Assembly: GCA_002386405.1 (NCBI GenBank)
Contig: DGIP01000101.1
Location: forward strand, 1-12,639
DNA length: 12,639 nt
Direction: 5' to 3'
Source of the DNA: Stenotrophomonas maltophilia
Lineage (GTDB): Bacteria; Pseudomonadota; Gammaproteobacteria; Xanthomonadales; Xanthomonadaceae
Positions 1-5,378 of this stretch are shown here, piece by piece. The notes beneath the pieces were generated by a model. It had not been told where the DNA came from. It worked only from the letters and a program-made list of their open reading frames with translations, and made no database searches. The stretch's first letter is position 1; each line of letters starts with the position of its first letter. Both the position numbers and the translations under genes were made by a program.

Positions 1-687
1 CGCCCGGCGCACGGCTACATCGGGCGCCGCGCGGCGCGGCATCCGGTGCAGGCGCTGCCCGCTCCCCCGGCCGACTCGCTGTTGCAGCAGGCACTGGAAG
101 GCAACGACCACCAGGACTACAACACGCTTACCCTGCCCGCGCACAGCGTGGCCAGCCGCTCGGCCAGCGCGGTGCTGGAAGCGGTGCTGGACGGTTTCCT
201 GCTCAATCCGCCGCCCAGCGTGGGGCGCCTGATGGCGCTGCGCAACGTGCTGGTGGCCCCGCTGCAGCTGCGTACCTCACCGCTGGGCTGCCCGGTCTCC
301 TCGCTGCTGTCCACTGATCGCAGCATGCTGTTCGCCGGGCGCTTCCCGGTGCATGCGCAGCGCGTGGACGCTGGCGACCGCAGCGCCGAAGTGCTGCTGG
401 GCGCCGACGACCGCCACCTGCGGTTCCGTTCCTGCGTGCGGGTGCAGCTGCTGGACGATGGCGCGGCAGTGATCGCGCTGGGCACGCGGGTGCGCACCCA
501 TAACCGTTTCGGTCGCCTGTACATGGCCGCCATCGACCACGTGCACCGCCGGCATATCAGCCCGGCCATGCTGCGCATGGCCGTGGCCCACGCGCTGGCA
601 CCGGAGCTGGTGCAGGCCACCATGCTCGGTAGGGGCCGACCGTTGGTCGGCACGCTGTCTAGCGCGCCCGCAACGTCACCAAGGTGA
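1..687 (+). CDS. DUF2867 family protein (5' end probably outside the window)
   Basis: The reading frame is open from the first base, so this is probably the 3' part of a gene; the first in-window start codon is a GTG at 46 with no ribosome binding site in front of it. Counted from that GTG it has 213 residues. The pattern is that of DUF2867: an 'RLMALRNVLVAPL' segment (about 61-73), then 'LLGADDRHLRFR' (117-128), and 'GTRVRTHNRFGRLYMAAIDHVHR' in spirit at 146-168, where such proteins carry a conserved T-H-N-x-x-G-R-x-Y block. No biochemical function is established for the family. No signal peptide is visible in the part present. The last 19 or so residues are encoded by a GTAG stem-loop and by the 3' end of the opposing metallophosphoesterase gene, so the original C-terminus may have been extended by repeat insertion. 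Family call fairly confident, start unknown. Confidence 0.7.
   Translation, partial: RPAHGYIGRRAARHPVQALPAPPADSLLQQALEGNDHQDYNTLTLPAHSVASRSASAVLEAVLDGFLLNPPPSVGRLMALRNVLVAPLQLRTSPLGCPVSSLLSTDRSMLFAGRFPVHAQRVDAGDRSAEVLLGADDRHLRFRSCVRVQLLDDGAAVIALGTRVRTHNRFGRLYMAAIDHVHRRHISPAMLRMAVAHALAPELVQATMLGRGRPLVGTLSSAPATSPR
629..651 (+). repeat. SMAG/REP-like GTAG stem-loop
   Basis: GTAG header (629-632) is followed by a perfect 7-bp stem GCCGACC / GGTCGGC (635-641 and 645-651) with the three-base loop GTT. This is the architecture of the GTAG-headed REP elements described in Stenotrophomonas maltophilia. It lies inside the 3' end of the DUF2867 reading frame and just before the stop codon of the opposing metallophosphoesterase gene. 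There is no U-tract, so it is not a classical intrinsic terminator, though it could stabilise 3' mRNA ends. Confidence 0.7.
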
Positions 688-1813
688 TCTCCGACGGCAC
701 GCCGATGCGGGCGGCAAACCCCGGCCACAAGCCGGCGCCGTTGCTGACATACAGGGTCATCCCGCTGACCTCGTAGCGCCCGGACACATAGCCGCCATTT
801 GCCCGCTTGACCAGCTGGTCCATGCCGACGATGTGGCCGCCATGGGTATGCCCGGACAACTGCAGCTTCACGCCCTTGGCCGCATTGGCTTGGGCCTCGC
901 CCGGGCGGTGGTCGAGCAGGATCACCGGTGCGGCAGGATCCGCGCCCGCCAGCGCGGCGTTCAGATCCGGCATCGGCAGGCCATAGCGCGCCGCCACTGG
1001 GTCGGTGACGCCGGCGATGGTCAGCACCGCGCCATCGCGCGTGACCTGGGTGTGGCTGTTCTCCAGCACCTGCATGCCCAGCGCGCGGAACGCCTGCATC
1101 CACTGCGCGTATTGGCCGTAGTACTCGTGGTTGCCGGTGATGGCGATGACCCCGTCCGGCGCCTGCAGCTGGCCCAGGCTGCGCACATCGTTGGCACGGG
1201 CGCTCACGCTGCCATCGACCAGGTCACCGGTGATGACCACCAGGTCCGGCTTCAGCGCATTGCTTTCGGCCACCACCTTGGCCACCCAGTCCCCGGTGAG
1301 CAGGCGGCTGGCGTGGATGTCGGTGAGCTGCAGCATGCGGTAGCCATCGAAGGCTTCGGGAAGCCCGGCAATGGTCACGTCGATCTGGCGGGTCTGCGGC
1401 ACGGCAATGCCCTGCTGCACGCCCCACACACCAAGCACCAGTGCCAGCCCGCCGGCGACCGGGCGCAGCCAGCCGCGTCGCAACGCGTCGGCAGCGCGCG
1501 GCAGCCGCAGCAGGCGCGCACCGAGCAGCAGCGCATCCAGCACCAGCAGGAACACCGCCACCAGCAGCAGGGCGGTGAAGCCGCTGGCCAGCACCACCAG
1601 GGCCGCCTTGGGAATCTCCGGCGAGGCCATCGTGCCGGCGAACCGCGCCACGATCCGGTGGTGCAGCGCCAGCGCCAGCACCAGCAGGCCCAGGGGGCCA
1701 CGTACCGAGACCGGCACCCGCAGCGGCCAGATCAAGCGCCACACCACGTACAACGCAAGCACTACTCCAACAACACTCAGCACAGGCAATTCCAGGTTCC
1801 ATGGGGGATGCAC
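659..1813 (-). CDS. membrane-anchored metallophosphoesterase (YaeI/YkuE-like)
   Basis: A calcineurin-like phosphoesterase domain sits at the C-terminus behind a hydrophobic N-terminal half. With the GTG at 1813 as residue 1 (384 aa), metal-ligand motifs are D165-x-H167 (TDIH), G196-D197 (GDLVD), G227-N228-H229-E230 (GNHE), H302 and G321-H-T-H324-G-G. Three or four membrane segments are seen at about 10-30, 41-58, 70-98 and 118-135, so the catalytic domain is tethered to the cytoplasmic membrane, probably on the outer face as in YkuE/YaeI-type enzymes. That family includes UDP-sugar-lipid and phospholipid-headgroup hydrolases; the substrate here cannot be told. The start is uncertain. No ATG precedes the first membrane segment; candidates are GTG 1813 (used), TTG 1789 and TTG 1894, the last lying inside a repeat hairpin and therefore unlikely. 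No good ribosome binding site marks any of them. The gene overlaps the convergent DUF2867 frame by 29 bp. Confidence 0.85.
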   Translation of the reverse strand: MHPPWNLELPVLSVVGVVLALYVVWRLIWPLRVPVSVRGPLGLLVLALALHHRIVARFAGTMASPEIPKAALVVLASGFTALLLVAVFLLVLDALLLGARLLRLPRAADALRRGWLRPVAGGLALVLGVWGVQQGIAVPQTRQIDVTIAGLPEAFDGYRMLQLTDIHASRLLTGDWVAKVVAESNALKPDLVVITGDLVDGSVSARANDVRSLGQLQAPDGVIAITGNHEYYGQYAQWMQAFRALGMQVLENSHTQVTRDGAVLTIAGVTDPVAARYGLPMPDLNAALAGADPAAPVILLDHRPGEAQANAAKGVKLQLSGHTHGGHIVGMDQLVKRANGGYVSGRYEVSGMTLYVSNGAGLWPGFAARIGVPSEITLVTLRAR

Positions 1814-1883
1814 GGGCGCGCGAGGCGATCGTGCAGCGCACCATCTTTGCCGAAGTTGACGACAGGTGCCACCTCCAGGATCC

Positions 1884-1948
1884 GTACCCACCAACGGTGG
1901 GTACCTACCGTGGCAGCCACGGCGGTAGCGCCCTACCGTTGGTAGGGC
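1884..1948. repeat. REPIN-like pair of inverted SMAG/GTAG stem-loops
   Basis: Two stem-loops point at each other. On the minus strand, a GTAG header at 1908-1905 leads into a 9-bp stem GTACCCACC / GGTGGGTAC (1884-1892 and 1896-1904). On the plus strand, a GTAG header at 1925-1928 leads into an 8-bp stem GCCCTACC / GGTAGGGC (1930-1937 and 1941-1948). Both have the loop GTT when read from their own header. Between the headers is a further inverted repeat CCGTGG-CAG-CCACGG (1908-1922), so the whole block can fold into one long structure. It fills most of the gap between the metallophosphoesterase gene and the downstream end of the DUF1801 pair. Paired REPs of this type are mobilised by RAYT transposases in other genomes; none is encoded here. 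Confidence 0.75.
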
Positions 1949-1968
1949 GGCGGCGCAGCGCGCCGCGA

Positions 1969-2412
1969 TCAGCGAGAGGGTGATTTCTTCGCTTTTGCCT
2001 TGGCCGTATTGAAGGCCACCGCCGCCCGGACCAGGGCCTTCAGCGCCGCCTCGTTGATCTTCTCGCCTTCATGCACGTCGATGGCACGCCGGGTGTTGCC
2101 TTCCAGGCTGGAATTGAACAGCCCCTTCGGATCGTCCAGCTTGGCCCCGTGGGCGAAGGTCATCTTCACGGCAGCCTTGTAGGTTTCGCCGGTACAGAGG
2201 ATGCCGTCGTGCTCCCAGACCGGCACCCCGCGCCACTTCACGGTCTCTACCACGTCGGGATCGGCCTTGTGGATGATGCTGCGCAGCTGCGCCAGCGTTT
2301 TGCCGCGCCAGTCGTCGAGCGCGGCGATCTTTGCATCGATCTGCTGCGCGGCGTCTTCCGGTGCGGCGGTGGCGGTGGCAATCGGCTTGCTGCGGGTGCT
2401 GGCACGGGGCAT
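1969..2412 (-). CDS. DUF1801 domain protein
   Basis: 147 residues with the DUF1801 (YdhG-like) pattern: an N-terminal helix 'WRGKTLAQLRSIIHKADPDVVETVKW' region at about 35-60 ending in the family's V-K-W motif, 'VPVWEHDGILCTGETYKAAVKMTF' region at 63-86, and 'LFNSSLEGNTRRAIDV' at 98-113. The extremities are basic and disordered-looking (R/K/A/T-rich residues 1-18, KAKAKK near the end). The fold is related to the YjbR/CyaY-like alpha/beta fold; no enzymatic activity is established. No signal peptide, so cytoplasmic. The ATG is preceded by an AGGA ribosome binding site seven bases upstream. It lies 37 bp downstream of a second DUF1801 gene on the same strand and is probably cotranscribed with it. 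Confidence 0.85.
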   Translation of the reverse strand: MPRASTRSKPIATATAAPEDAAQQIDAKIAALDDWRGKTLAQLRSIIHKADPDVVETVKWRGVPVWEHDGILCTGETYKAAVKMTFAHGAKLDDPKGLFNSSLEGNTRRAIDVHEGEKINEAALKALVRAAVAFNTAKAKAKKSPSR

Positions 2413-2449
2413 TACCGGGTCCTGATCAACGTTGAAAGAAAGGGATTGG

Positions 2450-2908
2450 TTACATCCGTTCGCCGGGAAGCCGGCTGGCCTGCTTCACCCAGCGGGTGAA
2501 CTGTTTCACATCCAGCGGCGCGTCCTCGACCACGTGCAGGTAGCGCGTGTCCTGGCTTTTGGAAGCCTCCGGCGGCACCGGATCCAGCGCCTTGCCACGA
2601 AAGAACGCCACTTTGATGTAGCGCGCGTAGCAATGCATGCTCAGGAACCAGCCGTCATCGCCAGCTGCATAGAGGGGCGAGTTCCATTTGACCGCCTTGC
2701 GCACGCCCGGCACCGCCGCCACGACCAGCGCATCGAGCTGCCGGGCCGCTTCGCGCTTCCAGTCGGGTATTGCCGCGATCCACGCCTGCACGGGAGCATC
2801 GCCCTCGCCCTTCGGAATCTGCGGGTTGCCGCCGGCCAGCAGGCGCGGGGTGCCGGTAGGTGGGGCGGGAACGGCCTTGCGTCGGGTAGTTGCCACATCG
2901 ATGCCCAT
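2450..2908 (-). CDS. DUF1801 domain protein (paralogue of its neighbour)
   Basis: 152 residues. The DUF1801 domain covers about 38-145: 'DAPVQAWIAAIPDWKREAARQL' region, then a V-K-W motif at 73-75 (AVKWNSPLYAAGDDGWFLSM region), then 'YIKVAFFRGKALDP' and a C-terminal 'TRYLHV' strand. The protein keeps the core of the neighbour at 1969-2412 but has a different N-terminal extension (residues 1-35, P/G/R-rich) and lacks the basic tail, so the two are diverged paralogues rather than a recent duplication. Function unknown; predicted cytoplasmic. A promoter (TTGCTG, 18-bp spacer, TATAAC) lies just upstream, which would give a very short leader of about ten bases before the ATG. First gene of the likely two-gene operon. 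Confidence 0.85.
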   Translation of the reverse strand: MGIDVATTRRKAVPAPPTGTPRLLAGGNPQIPKGEGDAPVQAWIAAIPDWKREAARQLDALVVAAVPGVRKAVKWNSPLYAAGDDGWFLSMHCYARYIKVAFFRGKALDPVPPEASKSQDTRYLHVVEDAPLDVKQFTRWVKQASRLPGERM

Positions 2909-2924
2909 ACAGGTGCCTGGGCGC

Positions 2925-2954
2925 GTTATAGCCGGTTCGCCGCAGAGTCAGCAA
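2925..2954 (-). promoter_or_regulatory. putative sigma70 promoter of the DUF1801 operon
   Basis: On the minus strand, a -35-like TTGCTG (2954-2949) and a -10-like TATAAC (2930-2925) are separated by 18 bp. The predicted transcription start falls about ten bases before the ATG at 2908, so the mRNA would be nearly leaderless. Motif match only. Confidence 0.45.
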
Positions 2955-3010
2955 CGTGATGGCAGTGGCGGGCACCGCAAAAGTACTGAGCCGTTTGCGG
3001 GAGATTACCG

Positions 3011-4642
3011 ATGCAGCAGACATGCCACCCGGGCCACGATCAACCCTCCTCCCGCACACCCACCGCAGGCGCAGACACCATGGCTACGAAGGCATCCAAG
3101 GCACCCAAGAAGGCGTCCAAGGCACTCAAGGCGACCAAGGCGACAAAGGCGAAGAAGCCCAACATCCTGGTCATCTTCGGTGACGACATCGGCATTCCGC
3201 AGATCAGCGCCTATACGCGCGGCCTGATGGGCTACCAGACGCCCAACATCGACCGCATCGCCAACGAAGGTGCCTTGTTCACCGATTCGTATGGCCAGCA
3301 GAGCTGCACCGCCGGGCGCGCGTCCTTCATCCTCGGGCAGGAGCCGTTCCGCACCGGCCTGCTCACCATCGGCATGCCGGGCGACCCGCACGGCATTGCC
3401 GAGTGGATGCCGACCATTGCCGATGTGCTCAAGACCGAAGGCTATGCCACTGGCCAGTTCGGCAAGAACCACCTGGGCGACCAGGACCAGCACCTGCCCA
3501 CCAACCATGGCTTCGATGAGTTCTTCGGCAACCTGTACCACCTTAATGCGGAAGAAGAACCGGAGGGTTACTTCTACCCCAAGGATCCGGCGTTCAAGAA
3601 GAAATACGGCCCGCGTGGCGTGATCCACTCGCATGCCGGCGGCAAGATCCAGGACACCGGCCCGCTCAACAAGGCGCGCATGCCCACCGTGGATGAAGAA
3701 TTCCTGGACGCCGCGCAGAGCTTCATTGGCGATGCGGTGGAGAACGATGAGCCGTTCTTCGTCTGGTTCAACACCACGCGCATGCATATCTTTACCCACC
3801 TCAAGCCGGAATCCGAAGGGCTCAGCGGCAAGGGCCTGCATGCCGATGGCATGGTGGAGCACGACGGTCACGTCGGCCAGTTGCTTGACCACCTGGACGA
3901 GCTGGGCGTCGCCGACAACACCATCGTGCTGTACACCACCGACAACGGCGCGGAAATCGCGTTGTGGCCGGACGGCGCGATGACGCCGTTCCGAGGCGAG
4001 AAAGGCACTACCTGGGAAGGTGGCATGCGCATCCCGATGATGGTGCGCTGGCCGGGCGTGATCGAACCGGGTACCGCCTACAACGACATCATTTCGCTGA
4101 TCGACTGGTTCCCCACCCTGTGTGCGGCCGCCGGCGTGGACGATGTAGTGGGCAAGATGAAGAAGGGCTTCAAGACAAAGAAGAAGACCTTCAAGGTACA
4201 CCTGGATGGCTATGACTTCGGCCCGTACTTCCACGGCAAGGTGGATGCCGGCCCACGGCAGGCGCTGTACTACTTCGACCAGGGCGGCAATCTCAACGCG
4301 GTGCGCTATGCCGACTGGAAAGTGAGCTTCGCGGTGGCCAGCCACGGCAACATCGCCACCGCCAAGCGCGAGGTCACCGCGTGGGCGACCATCACCAACC
4401 TGCGCATGGATCCCTACGAGCGCGGGCTGGAGGAAGGCGGCGGCGCGATGGGCTTCATTGGCCAGCAGATGTGGCTGCTGGTGCCCATCCAGGGGCTGAT
4501 CAAGTCGTTCTTCTCCGACTTCGCCAGCTACCCGTACCAGCCCGGCAGCACGCTCAACCCGAGCGGCATCAACTACAGCCTGCTGCAGGCGCAGGATGCG
4601 ATGAAGCGGTTGAAGGAACTGGAGACCCTGCGCACCAACTGA
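3011..4642 (+). CDS. arylsulfatase-type sulfatase with Lys/Ala-rich N-terminal tail
   Basis: 543 residues, a full-length type I sulfatase (alkaline-phosphatase superfamily), hydrolysing sulfate esters. Visible active-site elements: metal ligands D58-D59 (FGDDIG); the formylglycine motif C99-T-A-G-R103 (a C-x-A-x-R variant of the usual C-x-P-S-R); K152 and H154 (GKNHLG); H259; D311-N312 (DNGAE); and K331 (GEKGTTWEGGMR). C99 would need conversion to formylglycine by a maturase not encoded here. Residues 24-49 form a K/A/T-rich tail resembling histone H1-like tails, and a second lysine cluster lies at 382-395 (KMKKGFK-TKKK). No signal peptide or lipobox is seen, so the enzyme appears cytoplasmic unless exported by another route. 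The ATG at 3011 follows a good GGGAGA site; the ATG at 3080 would keep the K-rich tail but has a weaker site. The gene stands alone between the divergent DUF1801 operon and the TetR gene, ending before a GTAG hairpin. Substrate unknown. Confidence 0.9.
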   Translation: MQQTCHPGHDQPSSRTPTAGADTMATKASKAPKKASKALKATKATKAKKPNILVIFGDDIGIPQISAYTRGLMGYQTPNIDRIANEGALFTDSYGQQSCTAGRASFILGQEPFRTGLLTIGMPGDPHGIAEWMPTIADVLKTEGYATGQFGKNHLGDQDQHLPTNHGFDEFFGNLYHLNAEEEPEGYFYPKDPAFKKKYGPRGVIHSHAGGKIQDTGPLNKARMPTVDEEFLDAAQSFIGDAVENDEPFFVWFNTTRMHIFTHLKPESEGLSGKGLHADGMVEHDGHVGQLLDHLDELGVADNTIVLYTTDNGAEIALWPDGAMTPFRGEKGTTWEGGMRIPMMVRWPGVIEPGTAYNDIISLIDWFPTLCAAAGVDDVVGKMKKGFKTKKKTFKVHLDGYDFGPYFHGKVDAGPRQALYYFDQGGNLNAVRYADWKVSFAVASHGNIATAKREVTAWATITNLRMDPYERGLEEGGGAMGFIGQQMWLLVPIQGLIKSFFSDFASYPYQPGSTLNPSGINYSLLQAQDAMKRLKELETLRTN

Positions 4643-4655
4643 TGGGCCGCCACGG

Positions 4656-4683
4656 GTAGAGGGGCGAGCTGAACGCTCGCCCC
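4656..4683 (+). terminator. GTAG-headed stem-loop, probable terminator or REP
   Basis: Starting 13 bp after the sulfatase stop codon, a GTAG (4656-4659) is followed by a perfect 9-bp stem GGGGCGAGC / GCTCGCCCC (4661-4669 and 4675-4683) with loop TGAAC. The strong GC stem can act as a transcript end for the sulfatase gene, but no U-tract follows. The GTAG header also fits the SMAG repeats elsewhere in the window, though the loop differs from their GTT. Confidence 0.55.
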
Positions 4684-4701
4684 GTCCTGGGCGCTGCCCC
4701 C

Positions 4702-4730
4702 TTGCATCCCGGCGGCCGGCGCCCTATAAA
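4702..4730 (+). promoter_or_regulatory. putative sigma70 promoter of the tetR gene
   Basis: TTGCAT (4702-4707) and TATAAA (4725-4730) are separated by exactly 17 bp. The expected start of transcription is near 4737, inside the operator-like repeat at 4730-4749, which fits autorepression. The leader before the ATG at 4758 would be about 20 bases and shows no clear ribosome binding site. Confidence 0.6.
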
Positions 4731-4749
4731 TGAGTGGTCACTCACTTAT
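4730..4749. promoter_or_regulatory. RamR-type operator upstream of the tetR gene
   Basis: ATGAGTG-GTCACT-CACTTAT: two 7-base arms six bases apart, matching as an inverted repeat at six of seven positions. It shares its left arm and its spacing with the repeat at 5345-5364. Both fit the ATGAGTG-N6-CACTCAT site known for RamR of Salmonella. It directly abuts the -10 box and covers the predicted start of transcription, so binding should block the tetR promoter. Confidence 0.7.
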
Positions 4750-4757
4750 ATTCCGTC

Positions 4758-5327
4758 ATGGCCCGCCCCCTCAGCGAAGCGAAACGCGATGCGATCCTGG
4801 CTGCTGCCGCCCAACTGGTGGCGGCACAGGGCGTGGGCGCGTCCACCGCGCAGATCGCCAAGGCGGCCAAGGTCGCCGAGGGCACGGTGTTCACCTACTT
4901 CGAGACCAAGGACGCGCTGCTCAATGCGCTGTTCGTGCGCCTTGAAGAGCGCCTGGCGCTGGCGGTGGGTGGCACCTTCCCGGCCCATGCCGAGGTCCGC
5001 GACCAGCTGCAGCATGTCTGGAACGCGCTGCTGGTCTGGGGCGCGGCGCATCCGATCGACCGCATGGCACTGCGCCAGCTGAAGGTGTCCGAACGCATCA
5101 CCGACTGCACCCGCACCCATTGCGCCGGGCTGTTCGGCACCACGCTGCAGACGCTGGAAGCCAGCCTGGCCCGCCACATCGACCCGGATCGCATTCCGTT
5201 CTACCTGGGCCGGGTGCTGATCAGCCTGCTTGAAACCACCCTGGAGGCCATGGCCGCCCAGCCCGACCAACGCGACACCCTGCAGCAGGCCGGTTTCGAC
5301 CTGTTCTGGAAGGGCATTCAACGTTGA
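4758..5327 (+). CDS. TetR/AcrR-family repressor, RamR-like
   Basis: 189 residues. The N-terminal TetR DNA-binding domain is at about 8-55, with the helix-turn-helix at 29-48 (STAQIAKAAKVAEGTVFTYF) followed by TKD. The C-terminal ligand-binding part contains 'WNALLVWGAAHP' (88-99) and 'ALRQLKVSE' (104-112). From memory, Salmonella RamR begins MARPKSE, has IASTAVIARNAGVAEGT, an 'ISWGLNHP' and 'IRQLAVSE' in matching places and ends in a similar GF-x-x-x-W helix, so the similarity runs along the whole length. RamR is a multidrug-sensing repressor. The ATG at 4758 is chosen because the upstream GTG at 4734 lies inside the operator and the family starts with MARP. Downstream, 51 bp before the hydrolase gene, is a second operator of the same type. 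Likely role: represses itself and the next gene, released by a small hydrophobic ligand (inference). Confidence 0.88.
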   Translation: MARPLSEAKRDAILAAAAQLVAAQGVGASTAQIAKAAKVAEGTVFTYFETKDALLNALFVRLEERLALAVGGTFPAHAEVRDQLQHVWNALLVWGAAHPIDRMALRQLKVSERITDCTRTHCAGLFGTTLQTLEASLARHIDPDRIPFYLGRVLISLLETTLEAMAAQPDQRDTLQQAGFDLFWKGIQR

Positions 5328-5344
5328 TTCTTCGCACCCATTAA

Positions 5345-5364
5345 ATGAGTGCGTACGCACTCAC
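5345..5364. promoter_or_regulatory. RamR-type operator upstream of the MBL-fold gene
   Basis: ATGAGTG-CGTACG-CACTCAC; its core TGAGTGCGTACGCACTCA (5346-5363) is a perfect 18-bp palindrome. It has the arm sequence and six-base spacing of the known RamR site. A weak promoter (TTCAAC at 5318-5323, 17 bp, TTAAAT at 5341-5346) would overlap it. It sits 14 bp before the start codon, so a bound repressor would block initiation of the hydrolase transcript. Confidence 0.75.
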
Positions 5365-5378
5365 CTTCAAGGAGACGC

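Noticed and set aside
3005..4345. Long open frame on the minus strand opposite the sulfatase gene
   Set aside because: It is a mirror of the sulfatase frame in GC-rich DNA; the protein has no recognisable domain, whereas the plus strand has a complete sulfatase active site.
4731..4744. TGAGTG-GT-CACTCA as a two-base-spaced palindrome
   Set aside because: The same bases can be read with a six-base spacer (ATGAGTG-N6-CACTTAT), which matches the spacing of the second operator and of the known RamR site, so that reading is preferred.
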